Of a DNA stretch of 64,000 bases, positions 51,264 to 60,315 are shown one piece after another. The first letter of the stretch is position 1. Every line of letters begins with the position of its first letter. The notes under the pieces are model-generated. The model searched no databases. It was given only the letters and a program-made list of their open reading frames with translations, and was not told the DNA's origin. The position numbers and the translations under genes were made by a program. This stretch comes from Candidatus Fermentimicrarchaeum limneticum (lineage in GTDB: Archaea > Micrarchaeota > Micrarchaeia > Burarchaeales > Fermentimicrarchaeaceae): NCBI GenBank assembly GCA_013426015.1, contig CP058998.1, positions 620,001-684,000 of the forward strand, in the 5' to 3' direction.

Positions 51264-52093
51264 GCGCGATCTTCGGACTCTCGAGCGGTAAAGGCGACCT
51301 ACCCGGCTATAGCTGCGATCTGACGGACTCTCTGAAGGAAAGGCTGAAGGAAGCTTTCATCCATTCCGTCGGGAAAAGGATGCAGGGTGTTGAGAGAGTC
51401 GGAATAATGTTTTCCGGTGGGATAGACAGCGCGCTCATAGCGCATGTTGCAAGGAGATTTAACTCCAAGCTATTCCCCTACTCAGTAGGGATGGAAGGTT
51501 CAGAGGACATCAGATACGCCAAGAAGTTTGCCGGAGAGCTCGGCTTGGAGGTTAGGCAGATCATTCTCAGCGAAGAAGAGCTCATAAGCTATTATGAAAA
51601 AGTTCAGAGCTTACTCTGTGAGAAGGATTTCATCAAGATCGAGCTTGCAATCCCAGTTTTCATCTGCTCCGAGATTGCAAAAAAAGATGGTGTAAGAGTG
51701 ATTCTGACAGGGAGCGGTGCGGAGGAACTATTCGCAGGCTATGACAGGCACCTGCAGTGCTTCCTCAAGGGAGGCGACCTGCAGAAGATGCTTTCGGACG
51801 AGCTCAGGGCGCTGCACTCAAAGGACTTAAAGAGCATTGAACATATCGCATCGCTCAACCAGTGCGAGCTCAGATATCCATTCCTGGATGAGGATTTCAT
51901 AAAGTCTGCAACCTCCCTTAAACCCGAACTCAACCTCAGCAGAGATGGCGAGAAGAAGAGAATTCTGAAGCTGATCTCAATCGAGCTCGGCCTGCCGCGC
52001 GAAATTGCCGAGAGGCCAAAAAAGGCGATGCAGTACGGCTCAGGGATACACAAGATACTGCTCAAAGCGAAGAAAGAGAGCCTAATAAAATAA
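51260..52093 (+). CDS. Asparagine synthase-like PP-loop ATPase without glutaminase domain
   Basis: A 277-residue protein matching only the C-terminal synthetase domain of asparagine synthase B. The PP-loop SGGIDSALIA is near residue 53 and LTGSGAEELFAGYDRHL (the family GxGxDELFxGY signature) near residue 153. RYPFLDEDF and the closing LPREIAERPKKAMQYGSG also match. The N-terminal Cys amidotransferase domain is absent. It could transfer AMP with free ammonia or another amine. It is coupled with the helical protein upstream and the substrate is unknown. Confidence 0.8.
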   Translation: MSAIFGLSSGKGDLPGYSCDLTDSLKERLKEAFIHSVGKRMQGVERVGIMFSGGIDSALIAHVARRFNSKLFPYSVGMEGSEDIRYAKKFAGELGLEVRQIILSEEELISYYEKVQSLLCEKDFIKIELAIPVFICSEIAKKDGVRVILTGSGAEELFAGYDRHLQCFLKGGDLQKMLSDELRALHSKDLKSIEHIASLNQCELRYPFLDEDFIKSATSLKPELNLSRDGEKKRILKLISIELGLPREIAERPKKAMQYGSGIHKILLKAKKESLIK

Positions 52094-52130
52094 ATAAAGT
52101 TTAATAACTGCCTGCCACAAATAGAGATTG

Positions 52131-52730
52131 ATGGAAGACAAGCCTCTCGTATCGCGAAGGTTCGCAGCATTTGCGAGTGTAATCCTGGTTATCATGCTGG
52201 CACTGACTCTCTACTACCTAGCTGGGGGAATGAGAGGAGGCACGGCAAACCCGTTCCAGCCTTCCAAACCACCTGAAGAGCCAATATGGGAGCTCAGCCC
52301 GCTTGTCGCGCAGTACAAAATAGGAGACATCACACCAACCTTGGTAGTGAACTGCAGGTACATATTCATAGGCTCGGACGCACGCGGCGAGGAGAAAGGA
52401 GTCTACCCGTCAGGTACGGAGCGCGATAATATAGGGAGGGCGCTGTGCTTCTCCACAAACGACAGCGACTTCTGCAGCAAGTTTGGAACATCAACCAAAT
52501 ACTACAGTGGCGAGAGGGATTTCCCGTTATGCAATAAAAGCAACAGGACGGTCATCTACGCATTCCACAATCCGCTCTGCCCAATCTGCGCTGCCCAGAG
52601 GGAGGTGCTTGACGCATTCAGGAACGAGTTTCCCGGCAAGGTTACCATCCAATACATATGTGTTCCAACAAGTGATGCAGGAAGAGACGCATGTGCGAGT
52701 GGATTTTTCATAGGTAAGTACAACAAATGA
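52131..52730 (+). CDS. Membrane-anchored thioredoxin-fold protein (CPIC)
   Basis: About 199 residues from the ATG at 52131. One N-terminal membrane helix (about 11-31) would place the rest outside the membrane. After a linker, a thioredoxin-like core carries the redox motif CPIC in FHNPLCPICAAQREVL. Three or four additional Cys lie outside the motif. The C-terminus is short for a full DsbA fold. Together with the downstream DsbA-like protein (9 bp away) it may form or shuffle disulfides in secreted proteins. Confidence 0.75.
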   Translation: MEDKPLVSRRFAAFASVILVIMLALTLYYLAGGMRGGTANPFQPSKPPEEPIWELSPLVAQYKIGDITPTLVVNCRYIFIGSDARGEEKGVYPSGTERDNIGRALCFSTNDSDFCSKFGTSTKYYSGERDFPLCNKSNRTVIYAFHNPLCPICAAQREVLDAFRNEFPGKVTIQYICVPTSDAGRDACASGFFIGKYNK

Positions 52731-52739
52731 GGTGTTGCC

Positions 52740-53720
52740 ATGAGGAAGGATGCGAAGAACGCTAATACGAAAACCTGTTATATAATCATACTTATCGCAG
52801 TTGCTGCATTCGCCGCAATATCCTACTTGATCTTTGCAAGGTCGACATGCCAGAGGTGCGAATGCCCTGTGCAGAACTGCACAGCTTCCACACCCAAGCA
52901 GAATCTCTCCAACGTGAAGAGTTTTATGGGAAGGGTGATGGACAGTTACTCGGACCTTGCCTTTGCCGACCCGGTGACACCTAGCTTCATCCCGCAGGAG
53001 GGCGTGTGGGAGAGTGCCGTGTTGCTGAACAGAAGCGGTTCCACCAAAACGGTGAGGATAAGGGTTTACGACTCTAATCTCACTTTGGAGAGCGTCCTTG
53101 TTGAAGGGCCGAAACCGCCTTCGCTGAGCAGTGACGAGGTTGTTGCCAACGGAATCGTTAAGATGAGCGGCAGGATAAACTGCTCAGAGGACAAGATAAG
53201 ACTCTTCGTCTTCTTCGACCTGTACTGCCCGCCATGCATAGCGGATGAGAAGATAATTGATGAGGCCAGGCAGAAGTTCAATCAGAGCGTAAACTTCGAC
53301 TACAAGATAATAATGACCCACTCCTACGACTTGGCTAATACCTACGATCTTGAGAACGTGTCAAGGGCGGCCGGCTATCTGCTCTGCTCCAGAGCGCAGG
53401 GGAAGCTTGACGAATTCAAGCAGTGCGCAGTGGAAGCATACATGAAGCACGAGGAAGTTCCACTCAATATGACTGAGCTGAATGACTGCGCAAACTCCAC
53501 ATCCCTTAATGCAACTGCGCTGGATGGATGCATGGGCAGCTACTACCTTGACCTGAATAAGGACAGGATGCTTGCAGAGTCATACGGGCTTGTGGGATTC
53601 ACGCAAACAGTCCCCTCAGGCGCTCCCGTGGTGACGGTTGACTGCCTCTACAAAGCGCAGGCGGATTACGTGGAAAAATTGATATGCTACGCCCATCCAG
53701 AGCTGGAGGAATGCAAGTAG
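52740..53720 (+). CDS. DsbA-like thiol-disulfide oxidoreductase, membrane-anchored
   Basis: A 326-residue protein with an N-terminal membrane helix at about 13-36 and the rest extracytoplasmic. A short Cys cluster follows the helix (CQRCECPVQNC). The thioredoxin-fold domain from about 155 on has the active site CPPC in FFDLYCPPCIADEK. The helical insert with a Cys pair and the cis-Pro-type region SGAPVVTVDC fit DsbA/Vps-like oxidoreductases. There are several Asn-x-Ser/Thr sites. Its last codon meets the convergent DUF116 gene without a gap. It probably supports the many-Cys surface proteins of this organism. Confidence 0.78.
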   Translation: MRKDAKNANTKTCYIIILIAVAAFAAISYLIFARSTCQRCECPVQNCTASTPKQNLSNVKSFMGRVMDSYSDLAFADPVTPSFIPQEGVWESAVLLNRSGSTKTVRIRVYDSNLTLESVLVEGPKPPSLSSDEVVANGIVKMSGRINCSEDKIRLFVFFDLYCPPCIADEKIIDEARQKFNQSVNFDYKIIMTHSYDLANTYDLENVSRAAGYLLCSRAQGKLDEFKQCAVEAYMKHEEVPLNMTELNDCANSTSLNATALDGCMGSYYLDLNKDRMLAESYGLVGFTQTVPSGAPVVTVDCLYKAQADYVEKLICYAHPELEECK

Positions 53721-54302
53721 CTACATGTTTATTTTCTCCCTAACTTCCTCTATGTCCACCTTGGTATTCACACATCCATCCTTTTTCAGCATTACTCCCT
53801 GACCGGGAAACTTAGAGCCACCCCCAAGTTTCTCAATGGCCATCTCAAGCTCGTTGAAGCATGCAATCCCCAAGAATGCTTTTGGCTTGTGCTTGTTGAC
53901 TATGTTTATCACCTGCGAGCCGCCACCAACTATGAAATACTTCATGCCGTTCTTCTCGCACTCCTTCACTATATCATTGATGACACACTTCCCGCACTTA
54001 AGGCAGTGGTACCCATCCTCGTCTATAGGCATCTTGCACTCCTTCATGTCCCTTAGGCAGTGGGGGATGAAAACGACCCTGTCCTTCTTTGGGACCGCCT
54101 TGTAGAAATCTTTGTTCAAGCCATTATGGAATTCAATTGTGGTGTACTTGACCCACTTCTCGTCAAGCACCCCCACTTCCTTCCCTATCCTGTTCGCTAT
54201 GTCGCTTATTGAGGTATGCAGCCCTACGGCCGTTGCCCTGGCTACAAAATCCCTTATCTTCAGCTTAATCCCATCGTCCTTCAAAGGCTCCTTCTCAGCC
54301 AT
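53721..54302 (-). CDS. DUF116 family protein
   Basis: A 193-residue protein that matches the archaeal/bacterial DUF116 family: VVFIPHCLRDMKEC, HCLKCGKCVIND, and FIVGGGSQVINIVNKHKPKAFLGIACFNE. The conserved Cys residues suggest an iron-sulfur or zinc site. Function is unknown; the family is often found near lipoate or radical-SAM genes in bacteria. Here it is convergent with the DsbA-like gene and 42 bp downstream of fibrillarin on the same strand. Confidence 0.88.
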   Translation of the reverse strand: MAEKEPLKDDGIKLKIRDFVARATAVGLHTSISDIANRIGKEVGVLDEKWVKYTTIEFHNGLNKDFYKAVPKKDRVVFIPHCLRDMKECKMPIDEDGYHCLKCGKCVINDIVKECEKNGMKYFIVGGGSQVINIVNKHKPKAFLGIACFNELEMAIEKLGGGSKFPGQGVMLKKDGCVNTKVDIEEVREKINM

Positions 54303-54344
54303 AAGCTCACACAGACATTTTGAATTGCATTCTTTAAAATTGTA

Positions 54345-55016
54345 TCAGTGTCCCTGCATATACCGCATTACGACAAACAGGTGGTCCTTGTCAAACGGCG
54401 ACAGCTCATAGCTCTCAAGGATCTTGAAATGTTTCCCAAGCTTCTCCAGCACGCGCCTGTAAATCTCCTCCGGCTCCTTGGTCACGTCAACGCTCTGCGA
54501 TTTTATTGCAAGCATTGCGCAGCCTCCCTTCTTCAGGAATTGACGGGCGTTTTTTATCAGTATCTCATCCTGGTCAGGCTGCGCCACATCCTCATACAGA
54601 ACATCCACCTTGCCAACGTCCTTCTCGTAGTTCTCGGGCTTCCTTGCATCCGCAAGCAGCGGAAGCATATTGCTCCTCTTCTCACACGCATACAGCAGAT
54701 CCCGCATGCTCCTTGGGGCGAACTCCACGCAGTAGACAACCCCCCTCTCTCCGACAATGTCAGAAATGAAGCTGGGAGTAACGCCAGCAGCTGCCCCGAG
54801 GTAAAGTACCTGGTAACCCTTCTTTACAGGCATCTCCTTCAATCCTTTTACCACTGCCGCGGCAAGCTTGCTCCTGTACGGGTCCCAGTACCGATACTGC
54901 ACCCCCTTTACCTCGACAAGCCTCTCACCATGAATCCTGAAATCCCTGACAAGGTTCCTGGTGGCAAGCCTCCCCTCTATCGAAAAGACACCTTCAAACT
55001 TCTCATCAAGCTTCAT
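54345..55016 (-). CDS. flpA: Fibrillarin-like rRNA/tRNA 2'-O-methyltransferase
   Basis: A 223-residue SAM-dependent methyltransferase of C/D box sRNPs. The N-terminal beta domain contains RLATRNLV. The SAM domain has LYLGAAAGVTPSFISDIVG, then VYCVEFAPRSMRDLL and VLYEDVAQPDQDEIL. The catalytic Lys lies in LAIKSQSVDVT. All hallmarks of fibrillarin are present. It would normally dock on the Nop5 N-terminal domain, which is missing from the Nop5 at 26280. It starts 19 bp downstream of tRNA-Lys. Confidence 0.95.
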   Translation of the reverse strand: MKLDEKFEGVFSIEGRLATRNLVRDFRIHGERLVEVKGVQYRYWDPYRSKLAAAVVKGLKEMPVKKGYQVLYLGAAAGVTPSFISDIVGERGVVYCVEFAPRSMRDLLYACEKRSNMLPLLADARKPENYEKDVGKVDVLYEDVAQPDQDEILIKNARQFLKKGGCAMLAIKSQSVDVTKEPEEIYRRVLEKLGKHFKILESYELSPFDKDHLFVVMRYMQGH

Positions 55017-55034
55017 TCTCCCACTCTCAAATAG

Positions 55035-55124
55035 CGGGCCCGGCGCGATTTGAACGCGCGACTCCCTGGTTTCCTCATGGGATTTTAAAAGCCAGGTACT
55101 CTGGCCAAGCTGAGTTACGGGCCC
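55035..55124 (-). tRNA. tRNA-Lys(TTT) with 15-nt intron
   Basis: A 90-nt gene on the minus strand: 75 nt plus 15. The acceptor GGGCCCG/CGGGCCC and discriminator G are clear. The stem CCTGG/CCAGG encloses 22 nt, CTTTTA plus 15 nt plus A, where 7 are normal. The insert falls between positions 37 and 38, the canonical archaeal intron site. The anticodon is TTT. Confidence 0.93.
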
Positions 55125-55180
55125 TCAGAAGCTCTTAAAATTGGGGAGTTATTGGTATATTAAACTTGCTTAAAAATTCG

Positions 55181-55516
55181 CTATCTGCGCTTTCTGCATC
55201 TTAGTTTCTCCTTCGCATCAATCTTTGCCTGGATTTTTGTCTTCCATTCAAGATACTTTTTCTTATCTTCATCGCTTAGCTGTTCGTATTCCTTGCCATT
55301 CCAAAGAACTGTCTCTCCCTCACCCGGCTCCCATTCAGTTTCACCTTGGATTGCCATGCCTATCATTCCAGTTATACCAGATAGGATCATAGAAAAAAGC
55401 AGCACATAAGGGTATTCAAACCCATAAAAAACAATTTTTAAATCTAATATTTTTGAAAACCAAAGGATGAAAGCTAGCACGCTCAACACGACACCTGCCG
55501 TTCCAATGTAACACAA
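55181..55516 (-). CDS. Small membrane protein, unknown
   Basis: A 111-residue protein with two membrane helices (about 5-22 and 36-58) and a charged cytoplasmic tail rich in Glu and Lys that probably forms a coiled coil (DEDKKKYLEWKTKIQAKID). It ends in a basic cluster. The gene is AT-rich and ends 57 bp from tRNA-Lys. The family is unknown. Confidence 0.6.
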   Translation of the reverse strand: MCYIGTAGVVLSVLAFILWFSKILDLKIVFYGFEYPYVLLFSMILSGITGMIGMAIQGETEWEPGEGETVLWNGKEYEQLSDEDKKKYLEWKTKIQAKIDAKEKLRCRKRR

Positions 55517-55547
55517 TGCAGTTCCTATTCTTTGTCTTTCCGTACTC

Positions 55548-57206
55548 TCACTTCTTCAGCTTCTCCTCCTGCTTCTTTATACTTTCGTCACTCACCTTTT
55601 CAAAAAGAGGCTTTGCCGCAGCTATTTTTTTACCAGGGGTGAGAAGTTCCTTGTCAACATGTTCCCATGTCACCTTTTCATCAATGCCGAGCTGGGAGAG
55701 CAGCTTCTCTGATGAGAAAGGCAGGTAAGGCGAGAGCAATACCGCCAGCGCGGTTACGGCACGTGAGCACATGTATAGGCAGTTCCCAAGCTTCTGCATG
55801 TCCTTCTCCTTCCACGGCTCCCTTTCGCTGAGGTAGCGGTTGAATTCCGAAGCAAGTGAGTTTATCTCCTCAAGCCCTCCCTTCAAGTCGAAAGAATTGA
55901 TTCTTCTCCCAACAGAAATTTTTCTCTCTGTTATCAGTCTGAGCAGCTCCTCCTCGCCCTCGTCAAGCTTGGCAGGCTTGGGTATCTGCGAGTTGCACGA
56001 CTTGTTAATGAGCACAAGCGTCCTGTGTATGAAGTTGCCTATGCACGCAACCAACTCATTGTTAACCTTCTCCTGAAAGTCCTTCCAGTAGAAGTCCGCA
56101 TCCTGCACGCTGTGAGGAGTTATTGTCGTAACGTAGTAGCGCAGGTAGTCCGCAGGGAATGCCGGAAGGTAGTCCTCAAGCGAGACGAACCAGTTCTTGC
56201 TCTTTGAGAATTTCCTTCCTTGTAGATTGAGGTATCCCCTCGTCGGGATTGCATCGGGCGGCTTGAACCCCTCCCCGACCTCCATGAGCATTGCAGACCA
56301 GAAGAGGTAATGGTGATATACAATGTCCTTTCCTATGAAGTGCACTACCCTGCAATCCCTCTTCCAGTAATCCTCCCAGTTCTTCCCATTTTTATTCGCC
56401 CATGCAACGGTCGAGCTCACGTAACCGATGGGGGCATCAAACCAGACGTAGAGAACCTTGCTACTCTCGCCGGGTATGGGAACACCCCATTTCATATCCC
56501 TGCTGATATCCCAGTCCTTCAGACCATCCTTTATCCAGTTCAGCAGGTAGTTGACAACTTCGGACTGCAGCTCCTTGTTCCCCTTCAGCCACTTCTCAAG
56601 CTTAGGAGAGAGCTGGCTGAGCTTGAAGAAGTAGTGCCTGCTTTTCTTTGCTACTGGTTTTGAGCCGCATGAGGAGCATCTGGGTTCAAGCAGCTCTCCT
56701 GCAGCAAGTGCTTTGCCGCACACATCGCAGTAGTCACTGTACTGGCCGTCTGCGTCGCAGTACGGGCATCTGCCAATCACGAACCTGTCAGGCAGGAAGC
56801 GCTTGCACTTCTCGCAGTAAGCCTGCTCGACTTCCTTCTCATAAACCAGATTCTTGTTCTTGAGATTGAGGAAGAAGTGCTGCGCCATCTCCCTATTCTC
56901 ATCTGAAGATGTTCTGTGGAATATGTCCATGCTGAACCCAAGCTTCTCAAATTCCTGCTTGTCCCTCTCATGGTAATACTTCACAAATTCCTCAGGCTTC
57001 TTCTTCTCCTTCTCAGCTGCTGCGACAATCGGCGTGCCGTGCTCGTCGCTCGCGCAGATATAGACCGCATCGTTGCCCGCAAGCCTCTGGTAGCGGGCGT
57101 AGATGTCCGCGGGGAGATAGGTGCTCCTTATGTGCCCTAGGTGCAGAGGCCCGTTCGCATAGGGCAGTGCTGCAGTTATTGTTATCCTTATCCCAATCAC
57201 CTTCAT
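55548..57206 (-). CDS. metG: Methionyl-tRNA synthetase
   Basis: A class I synthetase, 552 residues. HIGH is HLGH in NGPLHLGHIRSTYLPAD; the KMSKS element is KFSKS in GRKFSKSKNWF. The zinc-knuckle insert has four CxxC-type sites (CEKC, CPYC, CDVC, CSSC), so it is the two-zinc type. The C-terminal helical anticodon domain ends without the EMAP-like tRNA-binding domain. Start ATG at 57206; the mcm promoter region lies in the divergent gap. Confidence 0.96.
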   Translation of the reverse strand: MKVIGIRITITAALPYANGPLHLGHIRSTYLPADIYARYQRLAGNDAVYICASDEHGTPIVAAAEKEKKKPEEFVKYYHERDKQEFEKLGFSMDIFHRTSSDENREMAQHFFLNLKNKNLVYEKEVEQAYCEKCKRFLPDRFVIGRCPYCDADGQYSDYCDVCGKALAAGELLEPRCSSCGSKPVAKKSRHYFFKLSQLSPKLEKWLKGNKELQSEVVNYLLNWIKDGLKDWDISRDMKWGVPIPGESSKVLYVWFDAPIGYVSSTVAWANKNGKNWEDYWKRDCRVVHFIGKDIVYHHYLFWSAMLMEVGEGFKPPDAIPTRGYLNLQGRKFSKSKNWFVSLEDYLPAFPADYLRYYVTTITPHSVQDADFYWKDFQEKVNNELVACIGNFIHRTLVLINKSCNSQIPKPAKLDEGEEELLRLITERKISVGRRINSFDLKGGLEEINSLASEFNRYLSEREPWKEKDMQKLGNCLYMCSRAVTALAVLLSPYLPFSSEKLLSQLGIDEKVTWEHVDKELLTPGKKIAAAKPLFEKVSDESIKKQEEKLKK

Positions 57207-57255
57207 CGGATATTTCTATTGAGCATATTAATAATTGCTTGCCTAGGTTATTTTC

Positions 57256-57285
57256 GGAAAGTTACCCCTCCCGAAGCTATTTAAG
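57256..57285 (+). promoter_or_regulatory. mcm promoter element GGAAAGTTACCCCTCC plus TATA box
   Basis: The 16-mer at 57256-57271 is identical to 33157-33172. TATTTAAG at 57278-57285 stands 6 bp after it, the same spacing as at the other site. It lies 81 bp upstream of the mcm start in the divergent metG/mcm gap, and is a candidate binding site for a regulator shared by both loci. Confidence 0.6.
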
Positions 57286-57365
57286 CCCTGAAAGAGAGGA
57301 GTCAACAAAAGATATTTATGCACTACAGTGTAAAATAGCAATACTTTTTTTAGGAGGAGAGGTGA

Positions 57366-59441
57366 ATGGCCGAGGATATCTCGCAAATAGTTGACGCGTT
57401 CGAGGAATTCTTCGATACTTTCTGTAAGGAGGATGTCGAGAAACTCCTCGAGAGGTATCCCGAGAGGAGAAGCCTGGAGGTCAGTTACATTGAGTTGAGC
57501 AGGTACAACAGCAAGCTTGCCGATAACCTCATAAACAAGCCTGACCTGTTCCTGAAGGCTGCTGTTGAGGCACTGAAGGGAATGGCGATATCCTCGCAGT
57601 ACGAGGTTCCTTTCGAGCCCCACGTGCGATTCTTCGAACTACCGGAGCAGAGCAGGCCCATGGTACAGGACATTGGTGCTGACCATGTCGGGAAGCTGAT
57701 CTGCGTGGATGGCTTGATAACGAAGAGGACGGAGATAAGGCCGAAAGTGAAGATGATGGTGCTGAGATGCCCCTACTGCGAGCACATCGAGAAGGTGCCG
57801 GTTGACAGGAAAACGGTGATACCTGAGACGTGCTCGAGCTGCAAGAGGAAGGGATTGCAGCATGACGAGGAGGGGTCCAAGTTCGTGAACCTGCAGAAGG
57901 CGGAGGCGCAGGAACCCCTTGAGAGGACAAGGGGAGGCGCACAGGCCAGCCATATAGAGGTGTGGATGGAGGATGACTTGGTAAACACCATCACGCCTGG
58001 CCAGAGGGTCGAGGTAACTGCCGTTCTGAGGATAAGGCCCTTCAGCGAGTCCAAGGGGCAGAGCTCCAGGACTGTTTACTCGAAATATCTTGATGCTGTG
58101 CATTTGAAGAGAGTTGAGAAGGAGTTTGAGGAGGTTGACATAACAAAGGAGGATGCGGCGAGTATAACAGCACTTTCAAAGGACGTCAACATTTACCAGA
58201 AGATAGTCGGTTCAATTGCACCCTCCATATACGGGCACGATGAGGTGAAGGAGGCGCTTGCCCTGCAGCTCTTTGGGGGCACCCCGAACAAGAGGCTGTC
58301 AGACGGCGGGAAGATAAGGAGCGACATACACGTGCTGCTGATTGGAGACCCGGGCATTTCAAAGACTAGGATGCTACAGTACATAGCGAACCTCGCGCCG
58401 AAGAGCATATATGTGAGCGGCAAGGCGGTCACATCAGCTGGTTTGACTGCAACCGCGGAGAAGGATGAGCTAGGTGACGGCGGCTGGACGCTGAAGGCAG
58501 GTGCGTTGGTTCTTGCTTCCGGTGGTTTGGCGAGCATTGACGAGTTCGACAAGATAAGGCCTGAGGAACTTGCAGCAATGCACGAGGTGATGGAATCACA
58601 AAGTGTATCAGTTGCAAAGGCGGGCATAGTGGCAAAGTTCAATGCGAAGACATCCATACTTGCTGCAGCGAACCCCAAGTATGGAAGATTCGACCCGACA
58701 AGGTATCCGGCCGAGCAGTTTGATCTCCCACCCACTATACTTTCCAGGTTTGATCTGATTTTCCCAATAAAGGACATTCTTGATGAGGAGAAGGACAGGA
58801 AGCTTGCCAGTTTCATACTGGACCAGCACACGATTGCTGGGAAGAGGGTCGAGAAGACGATAACTGAGGAGGAGGAGATAAGGCCGCCGATAGAAAGCGA
58901 TATGCTGAGGAAGTATGTCGCGTATGCAAGGAAGAAGGTCATACCTGTCCTGACACCTGAGGCGAGCGACAAGATAAGGGAGTATTACGTAGAGCTGAGG
59001 AAGATTGGCGCAATGCAGGGGGCAGTTCCCATCACCCCGAGATACATTGAGGGAATGGTAAGACTTGCTGAGGCCAGTGCAAAAATAAGGCTGAGCAACA
59101 GGGTGGAGCTTGCAGATGCCGATAGGGCGATTAGGCTGATGGACTTCATGCTTAAGTCAATCAGTATGGACAAGGGACTTGGAAGGATGGACATAGATAT
59201 AATAACCACCGGGCAGCCAAAGTCAAAATCGGACAGGATAAGGAATGTGCTTGACATCATCAAGGAATTGGAGAAGGAATATGATCTGGTTGAGATAGAG
59301 AGGGTTGTTGAAGAGGCGAAGAAGTACGGGCTTGACGAGATGGAGGCAAGGAGGATAATCGATGAAATGCTGAGGAAGACGGGTGAGCTGTACGAGCCCA
59401 AGCATGGGCATGTAAAAATTGTGAGGCCCAAGGTGGAGTGA
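57366..59441 (+). CDS. mcm: Replicative DNA helicase MCM
   Basis: The archaeal MCM helicase, 691 residues, which unwinds DNA at the replication fork as a hexamer. The N-terminal domain has a zinc motif with CPYC and CSSC at about 135-165. The AAA+ core has Walker A GDPGISKT at 327-334, Walker B SIDEFDK with D392, sensor 1 ANPKYGRFD and the arginine finger LSRFD. A winged helix closes the C-terminus. The stop overlaps the presenilin-like gene by 1 bp, so they are co-transcribed. GAGGTGA precedes the ATG. Confidence 0.97.
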   Translation: MAEDISQIVDAFEEFFDTFCKEDVEKLLERYPERRSLEVSYIELSRYNSKLADNLINKPDLFLKAAVEALKGMAISSQYEVPFEPHVRFFELPEQSRPMVQDIGADHVGKLICVDGLITKRTEIRPKVKMMVLRCPYCEHIEKVPVDRKTVIPETCSSCKRKGLQHDEEGSKFVNLQKAEAQEPLERTRGGAQASHIEVWMEDDLVNTITPGQRVEVTAVLRIRPFSESKGQSSRTVYSKYLDAVHLKRVEKEFEEVDITKEDAASITALSKDVNIYQKIVGSIAPSIYGHDEVKEALALQLFGGTPNKRLSDGGKIRSDIHVLLIGDPGISKTRMLQYIANLAPKSIYVSGKAVTSAGLTATAEKDELGDGGWTLKAGALVLASGGLASIDEFDKIRPEELAAMHEVMESQSVSVAKAGIVAKFNAKTSILAAANPKYGRFDPTRYPAEQFDLPPTILSRFDLIFPIKDILDEEKDRKLASFILDQHTIAGKRVEKTITEEEEIRPPIESDMLRKYVAYARKKVIPVLTPEASDKIREYYVELRKIGAMQGAVPITPRYIEGMVRLAEASAKIRLSNRVELADADRAIRLMDFMLKSISMDKGLGRMDIDIITTGQPKSKSDRIRNVLDIIKELEKEYDLVEIERVVEEAKKYGLDEMEARRIIDEMLRKTGELYEPKHGHVKIVRPKVE

Positions 59442-60283
59442 TGAACCACATAGCGAGAATAGTTGCGATGTTCCTCATCGCGCAGCTCATCGGCCTGTTT
59501 GTAGGTATCCAGCTCATCGGGAACCCGGAGCAGTATGGCAACCCCAACGTCACTCCGAACCAGCAGTCTGCTGATGTGGGGAACTCGGTAATTTTCATCT
59601 TGTATGTGGTAACCGTCGCAGTCATTGTCATCCTCATCATAAAATATTTTAAATGGGCCCCGTTTCTATTCAAGGCGCTTGAGCTTTTCACCGTGTTTGT
59701 GACCTCAACAATCGTTTTCGTTGTGTTTTTTGCATACCTGCGCGTCCCATATGCTTACGAGCTAAGTTTCGTGCTTTCGATCCTTCTGGTTGCGCTGAAG
59801 TTCTTCTACCCGAGGATAAAGAACGCAACTGCGATAATTTCCAGCGCTGCTGTCGGCGCACTATTCGGATTCTCTTTTGACATCGTCCCGACGCTCATCT
59901 TCGTGGCAATGCTTTCCCTGTATGATTTCGTGGCGGTTTTCATAACGAAGCACATGGTTTACATGGCGAAGGAGATGAGCAAGATGGATCTGTCCTTCTC
60001 CGTATCCAGCAGGGAGAGGAGGTATGTGAAGGAGAAGAAAAAGGAGGAGGAGTTTTCTGTTGAGCTGGGGAGCGGCGACATAGCAATACCGCTCATGCTT
60101 GCAGTCTCCGCCTACAAGATAAGCTACAGCATGATGGATTCCTTTGCTGTGGTGCTCGGCTCATCAATCGGTTTGGTTCTGGTTCTGTACTACGTAACTA
60201 GGAAGAGAGTTTTCCTTCCAGCCCTGCCGCCGCTGTGCTTCTTCGGCGTTCTTTTCCTTGGTCTTGCGAGGCTGCTGCACTGA
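59441..60283 (+). CDS. Presenilin-like intramembrane aspartyl protease
   Basis: A 280-residue protein with about nine membrane helices. Both catalytic aspartates are present: D162 in LYD and D213 in GSGD. The PAL motif is at 260-262. This is the A22 presenilin/signal peptide peptidase family, which cleaves substrates within the membrane. A hydrophilic loop of about 35 residues (SSRERRYVKEKK and EE) between the two Asp helices resembles the archaeal presenilin homologue. It is coupled to mcm by a 1-bp overlap; a functional link is not obvious. Confidence 0.92.
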   Translation: MNHIARIVAMFLIAQLIGLFVGIQLIGNPEQYGNPNVTPNQQSADVGNSVIFILYVVTVAVIVILIIKYFKWAPFLFKALELFTVFVTSTIVFVVFFAYLRVPYAYELSFVLSILLVALKFFYPRIKNATAIISSAAVGALFGFSFDIVPTLIFVAMLSLYDFVAVFITKHMVYMAKEMSKMDLSFSVSSRERRYVKEKKKEEEFSVELGSGDIAIPLMLAVSAYKISYSMMDSFAVVLGSSIGLVLVLYYVTRKRVFLPALPPLCFFGVLFLGLARLLH

Positions 60284-60315
60284 GCTTTATAAATTCATAT
60301 TAACAAAATGATTCC

